The notes: generated by a model from the letters alone, not told the origin. Positions 23,026 through 35,285 are shown, counted from the first letter of the stretch. The stretch: 64,000 nt of DNA from Ilyonectria destructans (GCA_020740775.1 JAHEWK010000014.1:1302001-1366000), one strand, 5' to 3'. Numbers and translations: made by a program.

Positions 23026-24488
23026 GTACCCTCACCAATAAAATAACGCAATAAAATATAATAATTCTTTATGAGGTATAATGATGATTTATTACCCATG
23101 GGTAAGGACTTCAAGGCGTGCATGTCTGGATATTTTATTAGCGGGATATGCACTTGGTGCAGACTGGACCGGAGACAGAGAATGTATGAGATCCTGCGAG
23201 GAAATCAAGGAAAGAGAAATCTAAGTCTTGATGTGAAAAAGAAACAGGCTGATAAGAGGTTCTAGACGCTTGACTAAATGCCGCTTAGTGTAACTGGTAA
23301 GAATAGAAATAGAAAATGCATTAAGAGCTGTTGCGACAGCTTGGTCAGGATCACAAGGCAAGACAAGAAGCATACATTCAAATTAAATAGGGGGGGGGGG
23401 AATCTCTGTCCAATTGCTTGAGCATGAACAAGAGTGAATATGACTAAAATGTCGAGCCCGGAACTTGTCTCTATGAGTGGACATGATGGGCATCGCTGTG
23501 TCAAGTACCATCGATTGCATGCTCTACACATCCCTCGAGACAGTGCCTGTCAATGAGATGAAGATAGTTCCCAATGTAATCTATCACCGAAAGCCAGTAG
23601 GTCGCAGTAAAGGATTATTTTATTTAGTAAATAATTATATATTTGATAAATAAAATAAAATTTCCGATGTGGAAGTAAGTGCATTATGCCTACTCTCAGC
23701 AAGGCTGGAGACAGAAGTGTTAAATTGGCGGCTTGAGGCAAGGTAAATAAACAATGACCATGTCATATGAGCCACTGCATCTTCCAGCACTGGCCTTGTT
23801 TCTAAATGCATTCCCCTATTTTACAACTACTCCCTGTAGGGCTTTGATCTCCAAGACAGTCTACAATCCTTCGTCGCCCTGGTGCCTTAACGCTTAATTT
23901 GACTTTGAGCCACATCGTGCAAGCCTCCTCTTTAGTCACCTCTTTAGCCAGGGTCCCGCCTAAAACAAGCCCAGCGTCGCCGATCATCGAGGGAAGAAAA
24001 AAAAAATCCCCCCACTGTCCCGGGGAAACGGAAATAACTCGGCCAAGCGCCCCCAAACATTCAATTTCACTTTACTGACTCAAAACCACGCAGAGACGAG
24101 AGATACGCAACGATGGGAATCGGTCTGGAACGCTGTCACATGTCCTCGGCTCCTGTTCTGGAATGAGACCTGGGAGCCGGCGAGACAATTGATTGATGGC
24201 GGGATTTGAGGAATGAATTGGCAGAGAGGAAATTTGATATCGTGAAATTCTTCTAGGTTTGTTTATTGCAAGAGCTGGATCTAACCCCTTTTTCTATGGG
24301 TATTCTGGTCGTGGCTCCGGCCCCCGCTCCCGGTTGCAGAGGGACAAGGCGCATGAAGAGGAGATGGAAATAGGTACAAGCACAGTGGTGGTGCGCCGAC
24401 TACTCTAGTGCTGTGTGGTCTATAATACAATCGCCCTTGGCGCCTCCGTCTATCAAAGTCGTAACATTACACGCGAGTCTAAGGTCGC

Positions 24489-25396
24489 TTAAGAGGTCTC
24501 CTTCTTGAGGTAGCTGTGGGAGAGAAAGAGTCAGCGAGTGCGTCGTGGGAAGAGGAACAGCGGTTCTCGTCAGGCACTCATTGAGAGGCTCTGAGAGTGT
24601 GTTGGCTGCATGTAAGAGATCAAAAAACTTACGCAATCAGGTTATCCCTGTCTGCCGCCTTCTTGAGACCACCGAAGGCCATCTTGGTGCCGGGGAGGTA
24701 CTTCTTGGGGTTCTCAAGGTAGTCGAAGAGGGTCTTGTCCTCCCAGGTGACGCCGGCCTTCTTATTGGCGTCGGTGTAGGCGTAGCCATCAACGGAACCG
24801 CTCTTGCGGCCGAAGAGGCCGTGCAGGGCGGGGCCGATCTTGTTGCCGCCATCCTTGTCAACGGTGTGGCATTGGGCACATCGGGTGGTGAAGAGCTTGG
24901 CTCCCTTCTTAACGTCGCCTGGAGGAGTGAGTTAGCCAAAGGTCTTTACTTTTGGCTGCAGACCGGAGCGGTGGCCGCCTGCCGAGGTTTGGGGAGTGGT
25001 GAGTCTGGGCGAGAAACAATTGAGAGCGATTGCGAGGAGAGGGTCCCGAAGCGATTCAGAGGCGCCAGAGAGGCAGTGTCTTGATCATTCGTCGAGGAAT
25101 CGAGGGCGTTGGCGGCCCTGATCTGGGAAAATGACGCAGGCGACAGGGCGGCCTGGTGTGCGACACGAGGGTCGCAGCAGCACCAGGACGGCGTCGCCAG
25201 CTTCAGACACGGCACAGAAAAGCACGCCTCCAGTCGCACGGGCACGATGGCCTCTCTCGCAGTCTCAATTGGCATCTGCAGCCCCGGACATGACCGCTCA
25301 ACCTCGGCAGTGGGCGGCGCCTGGGAGGGAGGCTCGGGGTTTGCGCGCGCGTCGTGTGTGTGCGCGGGAAAGAGGGCGAAACTTACCGCCAGCCAT
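24489..25396 (-). CDS. CYC1: Cytochrome c
   Basis: Exons 25396-25387 (10 nt), 24918-24633 and 24513-24489 give 106 residues. Introns are 468 nt (donor GTAAGT) and 119 nt (donor GTAAGT). The protein begins [13 protein letters not shown]. The haem-attachment motif is C17-A-Q-C20-H21, and M83 in GTKMAFGGL is the sixth ligand. All usual signature segments are present ([24 protein letters not shown]). It ends YLKKETS. It carries electrons from complex III to complex IV in the intermembrane space and is imported without a presequence. The start exon holds only three codons and one base, and the first intron is the longest resolved in the window. The promoter is shared with a second mitochondrial gene and contains CCAAT boxes. 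Confidence 0.97.
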
Positions 25397-25583
25397 TGTG
25401 AGTGATTGTTGATTAGATTAACGGGGTAGAGGGAAGAGGGAGTTCGTGAGGGTGAGGCTCGAGATCGTCTGGAGAGCAGGGTTGGATAAGTGAGCAGGAG
25501 TGAGAAAGAGGGAAAAAATCAAAAAATCAGGGCCGGCTCCAAAATCTTTATGACAGCATGACACGGCGTCGAACCCCGGGCGG

Positions 25584-25588
25584 ATTGG
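25584..25588 (-). promoter_or_regulatory. CCAAT box facing cytochrome c
   Basis: CCAAT on the minus strand, about 190 bases upstream of the cytochrome c start. It is a typical distance for a Hap2/3/5-type site. Confidence 0.45.
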
Positions 25589-25669
25589 GGTGGGTTGGGG
25601 CGAATGGGGGCTACTGGGACATGGTTGGCAGACGGGCGTTCGGCAGCCACAAGTGGCACGGGGCGCAGG

Positions 25670-25674
25670 CCAAT
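25670..25674 (+). promoter_or_regulatory. CCAAT box (CCAATCAG context)
   Basis: CCAATCAG matches the preferred extended site of the fungal CCAAT-binding complex. It lies between the two divergent genes. Confidence 0.5.
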
Positions 25675-26214
25675 CAGCGCCCGAGAATTACGCAGACGCA
25701 TGAGCAGCCTGGCCGCCGTTCCGGGAGAAGTCGGGTCATGGCGGGGCTCGCCTGTGGTTGGTCGGTCGGCGGGCTGGTTGTTCCGGGGTGGCTTATCGCA
25801 TCGGCCACTCCATGAGCATCAGTCGATCAGTGCAGGAAGGAAGGAAGGAGCGCCGCAGCGTGCCGCAGGATGCCGCAAAACCTGCCCGTCCACTTGTTCC
25901 GTTCCGGCCGCGGCCCTGCGGGAGAGAAGAAAAAAACGTCGCCGACCAACACCGGCGCCCACTCCAAGATTCCAGGCTAAACCATAACGAGCGTTCCCGC
26001 ATGCCCGCAGGTCCTCCGTCCATGGCCCGTCGGCTGGCACGAAAAAAAACATCGTACGGAATTCCCCAACGGCCGGGGTTCGAGCAGCAACTTTGACGAT
26101 TCCCAGAACCGAGGGCTCGAATTTGCTTACCGCGTCTCTGACGACGTCAATCTCCGCCTTCACCTGCCTCCCGCCAGCCCTCCCCACGGCTTCACCGTCC
26201 GCCGCTCTCCGACA

Positions 26215-27082
26215 ATGGCGTCTCGTACCATCATCCCACGCTTCCTCCTCCCCCTCCAGGGCCCCCTCTGGCGCGGCGTGCGCATCCCGCTCTCGCAGAA
26301 CGTTCACATCCGCTTCGCCTCGTCCGGCTCCAAAGCCTCGAGCCCTAATTCTCCCTCCTCCCCCGCGAAGCCCATCGTCCTCGAGAAGCCCGCCCGCTTC
26401 AACCCCCCTTCACACGGCTCCCGCCTCAAGCGCAACCACGTCCCGCGCCATTATGGCCCCGAGCTCACGGCTGGCGAGCGCCTCGCTCAGAGCCAGAAGA
26501 ACTACCCCGGCATGATGGCCCCCGAGGGCACTTGGGCGCATTGGTTCTGGAACAGCCGCCTGCTGCACACCATGATCACAATGGTATGACTCCTCCCAGA
26601 GCCTCACACTCGACCTTATTCGCTCCTCCCTTCACCGCAAGTCGAATGAGCATCACAGCATTTGCTAACCATCCGACCAATAACAGGGCACCCTCTTCTT
26701 CCTCGGCGTCGCCACCTTCTTCATGAACTACGCCTACAACTCCCCCTTCAAGGACCTCGTGCCGCCCATCTCCGACCTCTGGAACCAGCCCATCCACTTC
26801 TTCAACGCCTGGAAGTACGTCATCGTCGAGCACGAAAAGGACAAGGCCACCAAGGCTCAGGACCACCGCACCCGCCACATTGACGACGTGGCCAAGCGCC
26901 GCTACTTCATGAAGATGCACAACATCGAGGCCAAGGACCCCGTCACCGCCGTCTTCGGCAAGGACACGCCCAAGTCCGAGGAGGAGCTTGAGGCCGCCGC
27001 CATGGGCCGCGAGCTGCCCCCGAAGCCTGTTGAAGAGCACGCGGCCGAGGAACCCAAGAAGAAGTGGTTTGGTATCTTCTGA
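26215..27082 (+). CDS. Putative mitochondrial inner-membrane protein, single membrane segment
   Basis: Exons 26215-26583 and 26687-27082, separated by a 103-nt intron with donor GTATGA, branch point GCTAAC and acceptor ACAG, give 254 residues. The N-terminus (MASRTIIPRFLLPLQ, then RIPLSQNVHIRFASS) is Arg/Ser-rich without acids, with a likely cleavage after RFAS. One hydrophobic helix, LFFLGVATFFMNYAY (about residues 125-140), is followed by a soluble charged part containing SDLWNQPIHFFNAWKYV. The C-terminus is acidic and then basic (EEPKKKWFGIF). I recognise it only as a conserved-looking ascomycete protein, not as a named subunit. The promoter shared with cytochrome c supports a respiratory or mitochondrial role. 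Confidence 0.85.
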
Positions 27083-27255
27083 GCATAAGCATTTGTCATC
27101 TATATGTATCATGGTCATGGTCATGGCCATGGCCACGGCGCAAACCCTATACCCTCGGGTCGCCGCATGTAATACTAGGTATCCATCCCTTTGAACACCT
27201 GTAAATCTCCTCTATACCCTCCACTCCATGGCAGTAGATTTTGTTGCATGTCCCT

Positions 27256-28406
27256 TTATGACAATTCCACGCCCTCCAAGCCGTCCAGAACCTCGTCCGC
27301 AACGCCTCCCTTTTCCAGCACGGCCTGTATTATACCATCCAGCACCCCAAATTTAGTACCGCCAAGAGGCGCTTTCCACACTCCCTCTGTCTCCTGCTCT
27401 CCCGCTTTTTGCTGCTTGGCAGGCGCAAAGGCCGATGAGCTGGTGTTGCTGGTATGGGGCACGCCGGGCGGCGTCAGCCTCGACGGCGGATCGATGGTCC
27501 GGATCGACAGTAGGCTGAGCTCGCGTCCCTTCGAGTCCACCTCCATGTCGCCAGCCTTCTGCGCCCGGCGCACCTCGGCGACGGACACGGCAAGCGCCGT
27601 CTCGGCAACGGCAAGCTCCTCCTTCGCGGGGTCAAAGATAACATTGTCGCCGACGGCCACGACGAGCAGCGTGATGGGCGGCCGGGATCCGCTAGTCGCA
27701 GCGCCCTCTCGCGGATACAGGAACGTCGATGCTTCCCAGTCGTCGTCGAACATGGGGTCCTCGTCGCCCTCGGACTTGAGTCGCGGGAGTCGGGTTGCTA
27801 GGAGGGCGAGGTGGGTGGTGAGGGAGAGGAGGGGGAGGGGGTATGATAGCGGCGGGGAGATGAGAAGAACCTGCGCGTAGAGAAACCTGTTAGCATTGTC
27901 TTCTTGAAGCTGGTGCAGTTAAACATGGGAGTAGGCATAAGACATACGTCGAGGTATAGCCTCCAGTGAAACCGCCTGTTGATGAACAGCTTCTTGGCAA
28001 ACTCCTTGTCGGCCAACAACGCCTCCCTCAACATCTCGGCCAGAAACACCGTCGAGGCCTCGTCATCGCGCTGCCCAGGAATCTCCACCGCCAATTCAAG
28101 CCAGTCGCCCCCCGTGCGCGCACTGTCGGCCTCCTTGCCCTCCGGTCGTGGCCGGTCCGGCTCCTCGGCGCGCGGCGCCTCGACCGTCTTCTCGATCTCG
28201 GCCTTGACTCCCACGATGGCCTCGGTGCCGTCGGAGAAGTGCACGCGCGCGCTGCCGTTGGTCCCAGGTAGGATGCCCGTCTCGGCCGTCAGCGGGCGGA
28301 ACTGCACGGGCGAGCGGCCGTCGGGGCGGATGGGCGGCTTGAGGGAGAGGGAGCGGTGGAGGTAGGCGAGCTCGGCGGGCGAGAAGAGGATCTGCTGGGA
28401 CGCCAT
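27256..28406 (-). CDS. RRP42: Exosome core subunit RRP42 (RNase PH fold)
   Basis: Exons 28406-27948 and 27870-27256, with a 77-nt intron (donor GTATGT, acceptor CGCAG), give 357 residues. The N-terminal FSPAELAYLHRSLSLKPPIR and RPDGRSPVQFRPLTAETG are the RNase PH core opening of Rrp42. NGSARVHFSDGTEAIVGVKAEI is the matching strand pair. After the intron, LLISPPLSYPLPLLSLTTHL and DDDWEAS continue the domain, and PPITLLVVAVGDNVIFDP follows. Insertions near residues 95-110 (Glu/Arg/Pro-rich) and near 265-290 are linkers. Like other eukaryotic ring subunits it should be catalytically inactive and serve as a scaffold of the nine-subunit exosome that threads RNA to Rrp44 and Rrp6. It is convergent with the upstream mitochondrial gene, with 173 bases between stops. 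Confidence 0.9.
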
Positions 28407-29094
28407 TTGTTCAGCGCGCACCCATTGGCAGGCTCTGGGTAATTCCGTGGGGAAATCTGTTCGCAGATGGAGGAGGGAAGTTCGATCGATTTTCGCCGGG
28501 AGGTCGGTTCGTCGTTTGGCTTGCGATGCGAGGCTGAAAGTTTTTTGGAGGACCAAGTTGGGGCCTTCACCGAGGTGAACGATAAGATATGGAAATTTCG
28601 TGGAGCGGGGTGTGGGGAGCTTGTTTCGACATCCCACCACTACGTATTGACCAGGGACATGGTTTATGAACAAGCATTGGCAATCAGAAATGATATTGAT
28701 AGCTCATACGTTTTCACGATTGGCCTCTTCGTATTACAATCAACTTGCAAGATCCGTCTTAATCTGTATTCTTAACTTGATTTATCTCGTTTTTCGAATA
28801 CTCTAGTTGTAGGGTAGCACCAAAACAGGGCTGCTGGCATGCGCATGATGGACTAAGTTGTTAAATGTTGTCACCTCTTCATCAGAACAGAATAAGAAAG
28901 ACGGGTGCGCGCTATTGTGGACCAAGTCTCTTTTCTAGTTGATTTAGTGTTCTCATCTCTAATATCCACCACCGGGTAGTACGGTAAATTGCAAGTCACC
29001 GTCGGTACAACCAAGACAATGGGCACTGCCATGATGATTGGGGATATAAGAAATACAAGCTCTCCATAAGGTCTAGCTGCTACTACATGCACCT
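28407..29094. other. Intergenic between RRP42 and ATE1
   Basis: Promoter of RRP42 (minus) and 3' flank of ATE1 (minus). No gene, RNA or repeat was recognised. Confidence 0.5.
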
Positions 29095-30601
29095 CTAATA
29101 GGAAACAAAGTCCAAGCAGATCTGGCCCATCAAGTCTGGACCGATGGCCGCCACGAGCTCGGCAACTCCTGCTCTTAGCCCAGGCCACTGCTCAACGGTT
29201 TGTTGCTCCCAGCTCACTAGATCTGACGTCTTATATAATGGGCCATCAGGAGTTATCTTCAGAAGAATGCGATCCATATCCAGGGTGGTAATAGATGAAA
29301 GAGATGGTATGCCGGGCATCTCTGAGCTGAAGAGCCAAATACTATCCTCATCCTCCTCATCTTCCTCATCGTCATCGCTAGATCCTGGTTCTTCTGGCAC
29401 ATCGCTGATCGTCGCATTCGGGTCGGCATCTTGAATTGCGGTAGCAGAAACACCCAGTCTCTCCTCAGACAGACTGACGAAGGGCCTCTTGTCGAGGAGA
29501 TCCAGTACCTCTCGATCTAGCGGGTCCCATTTCAACGCCACCGGGTCAAGAATAAACTGTGGCGAGTAATCAATCTTGTACCGCATCTTGGGGCAGCTAT
29601 GGATATAGAAGCCGGGATACCACCATCCATACCCTTCTTCAAGTGACAGAGCAATCTCATAGAGCGCACCAAGTTTGCCGGGGGCGAGTTTGTGAATGCT
29701 TTCGTCGTACAGAAAGTAGACGGAGCTTACGCAATCTGGCAGCAGGTCAAGGACACCCATAGCAACAAGTTTACCGTCCAATCTGTAGCAATGGTGATAG
29801 GACCCCAGACGGCGCTCGCGTCCATTTAAGCCTATCATCGTCTCGCGTCTCAGCGGGGAGTTGCAGAGAAAGCCCTTGAAGCCTTTCCGGGATATCTCCG
29901 CGGGGTCATCTTTGTGCACAACTTGCTGATAGTTTTTGTAGACAGTAAACTTTTCCTCAGTAAAGTCATCATGTTCGAGCGTGACCACGAGCTTGTGCGC
30001 GGCCTCTGGGGGCTTTAGGAGTTTGGCATCCTCAGCCTCATGGATCCGCTCAACTAGGTCAAAGTGGTTGTCTCGCTTTTTCGCCTGGTCACGCGACTTG
30101 GGGTGGAGGCGGGCAGCCTCCTTGCCGTATGAATCGCCAACAACGTATTTGTTAAAGCGGTTGAGGGTCTGACGCTGGGCTCTGGACGGCTTGAACTGGC
30201 TCGAGTCCAGTCGAATGGTGTAGTGAGGACAACAAGACCGTCGTTGATCTGGACGGTACATGAGACTCCCAGAGCGCCTCCAGCACTTGTCAAGGAGACT
30301 TTGATAAAAGCTTGGGCTCAGCGACGTGACTCTGGCGTAGTATGAGAAGCCTATCATCACAGTAATTCGTTAGCCCTGGCACGATGCCCAACGGTGGCGC
30401 GGGAGGATGGAGGATAAATCCAGTCAGACTGGTGATCCAGAATGTGTCAACCCAGACAGTCATGCCACGAGGGTTGAACACACGGGGCTTAATGTGCTAA
30501 GTGGTGTGGAAGTTCAAGGGTGTCGAACAAGGGAAATTCACGTTTTGACTGACTCTTGCCGACAGTTCCACAGTAGCCGCATCTTGACGAGTTTGAATAT
30601 C
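29095..30601 (-). CDS. ATE1: Arginyl-tRNA--protein transferase ATE1 (5' end unresolved)
   Basis: The main exon 30350-29095 encodes about 418 residues of ATE1: FYQSLLDKCWRRSGSLMY, SCCPHYTIRL, then the transferase domain with GSYHHCYRLDGKLVAMGVLD and YPGFYIHSCPKMRYK. A second exon can be read at 30601-30542, joined over a 191-nt intron (donor GTGAAT, branch GCTAAC, acceptor ATAG). It encodes GYSNSSRCGYCGTVGKSQSK, supplying the N-terminal CGYC motif needed in this family. This exon needs one base from a further upstream exon with the start codon, which I could not place: an in-frame stop lies some 20 bases upstream. An acidic insertion (SSDDDEEDEEDED) near the C-terminus is low-complexity. ATE1 adds Arg to N-terminal Asp/Glu (and oxidised Cys) and marks proteins for the N-degron pathway. 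Confidence 0.88.
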
Positions 30602-33600
30602 CTGGTCCCCAGTCAGCCTTCGGTCAAGGTAGGAGTGTGTATTGAAGTTGGCGTGGGGATGATTGGTTGCATCGTGGATCTCTTGGGTAAAATGTTGAGA
30701 GTCGATGCGTGGGGGCGAATGGGTGTATGAATGAATGGGAGTATGGGAGAAGCACAACTGTCGCATGTCGCCACAATCACATATCGGAAGGGTTGTTTCG
30801 GATGGTTATGAAGCCAGCATCAAGGCCATATGCAATAAGAAAGGGCCGATGAAAGTCACAAGACGCAAATATTGGGGGCAACTCGACGTCTAAGACATTC
30901 ATGCGAAGGCCCGGGGAAGAAGGAGATGAGGCGGAACCCAAAACTCCTCGGGTACACGATGTCTAGCTTGGACGAGTAGAGGGGACCGGTGTAAAGTGAT
31001 GCGAAGTGTACTGCCGGTGGTAGGCAGCAAAGGCTGGGAGCCGAACCATACAGAGTAGAGCGGGAAAAGTGGTGGTGGGAGGCACTGGCGGTGGTGGTGC
31101 GTAAGTACGAAGTACATACTCTGTACGTACGCAGCAACAGGCGGGCTGGGATTGAAAGGGAAGGGATGACGCTGAGGGATGGACATGTGCCAGCGAGTGC
31201 TCAGACTTGGCAGGGGGTCAGAGTGGAGGAGGTGGACGTGGTGGATGGAGGGGCGTTAGCATTGGAATTGGTGTTGGGACTGGTGCGGCGGACGGCGACG
31301 ACGAGGTGGGATTGTCGAGGCCGAGGCCGAGATGGTGGAGGAAACGACGAGAAGTGAACCAAGTGACTGGGCTTGGCCGGGACGGGGAGGACGGGGCGCA
31401 ACGGAGGCGGCGGCGGCGGGACTGGACCGCAGGGCGCCGGGCAGCCAACGACAAGCGGGCATTGCGGCACGGGTGCAAACGGTTGGAGCAGGACCTGAGA
31501 ATAAGCACTCACCAATTGGCGTCATATACTCGTACTGGGACGACGCATCTCCAGGGATCCGCATGCCACTTGGTTCCATCGTGGGCCTGAGGACAGCGCG
31601 ACTGGAGCGGCGTAGCTCCAAGCCAACTCTTGGTGCTCTGGCTTTGGATCTGGCAATGGCAGGACGCGGCGGCGGCAGACGGCGAGGGGGGCCGGCCTAC
31701 CCAAGTTGAGGCTACCCAGGATGGGCAAGTTGGTGCGTGAGGAACGGACGGCGAGACGGGGGTGAGTTGGAGGGGCGGCCTCGGTGGAGAGGGGGGCGTG
31801 GACGATTAGCGATGGGGATCGCGTGCCAGCTTTCCAGCACCCGGGTCGAAGCGAGTGCGTGGGATGGATTGTCGAGGTTGGGTTGGTGACTGGTGAGATG
31901 AACCGACCAGCCCTCGAGTCACTTTTCTGCCTCGCGGGTGGTGGCAGTAGAGTAGGGTGTGATCGAGTCTAGGGCGCTGCGTGCTGCGTGCTGCGTGCGA
32001 TCTGGGCGACCTTCGACCTGCAACCGGCGACAGGCAGGATAGACAGGGAGCAACCAAACAGGGGTCTGGGCACGTTGCCGGGAACGGGGAAGCTTGAGGC
32101 GTGAGGGTGAGGCTTGGTGCAATGACGGCACTGACTGGGCGTTCTCCTCTCTCTCGGGGAGGGGAAGAGATACTAGGCCCAGTACAGCGGATTGTCTGCG
32201 GAGGGCCGCTGCACCGGGAGGCTGCTGCAGAGCGAGGGTGAGACAAGATGGGCCTTGCAAGATATGACAGAAGGAAAGGAATAAAGATTCGGATGTCCGG
32301 GCAGTGTGCGTCGTTGTTTCAACCCACGAGGATGCAGCTTTTTTGACGGGTGGTGAGTGGCTGGGCCCAACTGGAAGGTACGGTAGGGATTCTAGGGAAG
32401 GCAGGCACGCGCCAGCAGGGCCTGTGCATCCAGTAAAATACAGCGAGGCACTGACAACCAACTACCAACTGCGGGGTGGCAGACGACAGGCGTCCCTCCT
32501 TTCCTAAGGCTCTTTGACTCATGCTCTGGTACTTTATTAGCAGCAGCCCACGAAGCCTGTTGGAGGCTTATTCGGTCTTGGCTAGGCTGGGCTGGGCGAC
32601 TTGGCCTTTGACCACTGCTGGTTTTCTAGTGAGACGCCCCACCCTCTGCGTCAGTGCGAGAGTGTCTCTGTCAGCGTGCGTACGTCCTTCGTCCTGTGTC
32701 TGTCTGAGTGAGTGTCTCTGTAGCTGTGCTCTCTTGACCCCGCCGGACCCTCCGATGGGAGGGGTCCAGGGTCCAGTTCAGCGGATCCGAGCACTGAGCT
32801 TCCCGAATTACAGAAGAACCAGGGGGTGCTGTTTGCTACCTAGGGACCAACCTTACTTTGAGTGTCCGTAACCCTGAATAAAAAGCCCTGGGTCTTGGAT
32901 CTTGGCCTGGGTCGTCCACTGGGTCCTAGGTGGGAGACACAGAGAGGAGCATCGGTGTTGGCTGTTGCACCACCACCCACGAAGCCCCCCTGTACTTCAT
33001 GTTGACAAAAACTCTCTGCAAGAGACTCAGATCTAGGATCAGATGTGAGTTCCAGCTGAGTGTGATGCTTGTTTCTCAGCCGAGACACACCTCGTCTGAT
33101 GGGGCGCCAACACTCAACCCTCACAGGTCCGACAACCATGTACGTACCTTTCGTCCTCCCCCCCCTCCCCAGTTCTAGCTTGCACAGGGCGGAATAAGAT
33201 GAGATGGGGAACACCCAGCAACACGATCGCCTTGGCTTACGGTGGCCAATAATGCACATGGCGAGCTTCCTTGCATGGTGCAGCAGCTTCCCTCCTGTGC
33301 GACCCGACCTGCTCAGCGCCGAGCCAAATAGGAAGCCGTCATTGTCTCGCCCGCCATGTCACTGGGCGACCTGGTGTGTTAAGCTGTGTCGAGCTGCGTT
33401 GCATTTGGGACGTTTGGAAAAGTATCCGCTCGGGGGGCTCCATCGCGCCGCAGATCTGATAGACGACAGAGCATGACACACCACGTCGTCCGACTGTTGA
33501 GGGCTTTTCACTCCCCTAATTTTTGTTTGGCCGTCGGGACGGTCGCCGGAGCACTCATGGTGGTAGCAGACGTTTGAACTGTGGAACTGAGCTAACGAGG

Positions 33601-35285
33601 GCCGACGCTACGAGTTGACCGGTACTGGTGACTAGTATGGAGACCAGTGGGTTGATCGCCCAGAGCACAACAGATTGAGACGGAACATGACCGGCATAAT
33701 CGTCTGGCCTCCTGCTGTATGAATCACCAAGTACTTGAGAGCTCAAGTATCATATTACCATGTACTCCCAACCCACGGCATGACGTCCCTCCGTGCCCTT
33801 GGACACCGAGATGCGTGAGGCTGGTCAGGGAGGCACACCGGCGAGAGCTTGTAGCGCCCATCATCACATAGAGGCGTGACGGCCGCTATCTGTCTGCGGA
33901 AAGGCTCTGAGCCATGAATTAATCACGTCGAGCCCGATTGGACCCCCGAGTGACAAGAGACCTACTACAGCGTAGGGATTGCATCAGCCATGACAACAAC
34001 GGCAGACCGGGGGCCCTGCCTACCCTCGTCGTCAGTGTCTCTCATACTCCCCGCCTCCAGTGCCCGCAAACGGTGCAAACCCGTAGGCAGAGTGTGGACG
34101 GAACTAAGGCACTCCGGCAGCTGCACGCGAGGGCGGCAGCGCGCGGCGGCGCAGAGACAGGCCAGCATGCATGCCCATGACGCATGAGCTCGTCGACGTC
34201 GATGAACCTATCATTAGCAACATGTGAGTGCGAGGACAAGCTGGAGGCGAAGGCGACTACGGTGAAACGCCGCGCGCCGATGCGGCGATGGCCAACCCCA
34301 CGCTGCAAGCGTCGTCCGCGTGCTGATATACCGACTCGAGACGTGGTTGGAAAAGGGAAGAGAAAAGAAAAAGAGGACCAAAGGGCCCCAGCATGGCATC
34401 TATCGCATGGTCGAGCATGGCTCCCGACATGGACAGGCCCCGGGTCAAGAATGGTCGAGCATCTGCCTCCCACCACGGGCAAACTCGATGCGCCCACCAT
34501 CCCGGAGCGAATGACGGCCGTCGCCTGCGCTGTTGTGCAGGAGCACGCCCGAACACACCCTGCGCATCGCTGCATGCCCGTCTCCTTTTGGGGACCTAAA
34601 TGTTTTTTTTTTCTATCCCTTCGCCGCTGCTTCTCCTGCTCTGGCTCCGTCCGCGTGTTGTGACACCCCTGGTTATCCCATCGTCTGGCCCCCGCCTGAA
34701 CCTCTAAGCAGGCCTTCCAGCATCGGTCCCTACAAACAGACGCAGCATCGCACATCCATCCCCCATCCCACATGCTGGGAGCTTCCATTACCAGTGGCAC
34801 CACGCACGCTGCTGCTTCTCTGTGTCACTCCGTCCGTCATCCCAGGCCACGGGCTAAGCAACAGGCTACGGGCGGGACGAGCGGGAAGTGAATCGAAGCC
34901 GACAGAGAGAGTCGGAGCAGCGAGAAGCAGCCCGGGGCCTGGGCCGATCTGGGATTTGTCTATGCTTCCGTTCTCACTCTCACCGTCGTCTCCGGCTTCC
35001 GTCTTGCGCCTTGCGCCTTGCTTCCTCCACACACACCTCCCTTTTCCCTCCACCTCCATCCCTATCCACCATCCCTATCCACCATCCCTCTCCAGGAGCC
35101 CTGCCATGTCCCCCTCCAGCTCCGAGCTTAAGACGAAGACATGGAGATGGGGTGGGAGGGGCGTGCATCATCCAAGAAAAAAAATATCCAAACTATGTAC
35201 CTTTTCAGCAACCTTGCGCATCCCCCATCCGTGTCTGCATCCACATCCACACATGGCTATCCCCATGCTCTCTCCTGCCTGGCAC

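Larger units (their letters stand above)
22131..24488. other. AT-rich, gene-poor block with transposon debris
   Basis: Right after RIX7 the composition drops to very A+T-rich at 22245-22440, 23030-23100 and 23600-23670, with the integrase remnant between. Poly-G (23391-23400) and poly-A (about 23996-24006) runs are present. 23700-24488 returns to normal composition and holds the 3' flank of cytochrome c. No intact gene was seen. Confidence 0.55.
25397..26214. promoter_or_regulatory. Divergent promoter of cytochrome c and a mitochondrial membrane protein
   Basis: 818 bases between two start codons of genes whose products are both mitochondrial. CCAAT pentamers occur on both strands (25670-25674 plus, 25584-25588 minus). 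This fits control by the Hap/CBF complex known for fungal respiratory genes; that both genes are co-regulated is inference. Confidence 0.55.

Noticed and set aside
26576..27136. 186-codon minus-strand frame opposite the mitochondrial membrane protein
   Set aside because: It mirrors the coding exon, and its Gly/Val/Leu/Asp/Glu-rich composition is the usual antisense artefact.
31919..32461. 180-codon minus-strand frame
   Set aside because: Uneven low-complexity product in gene-free DNA, with equally long frames on the other strand.
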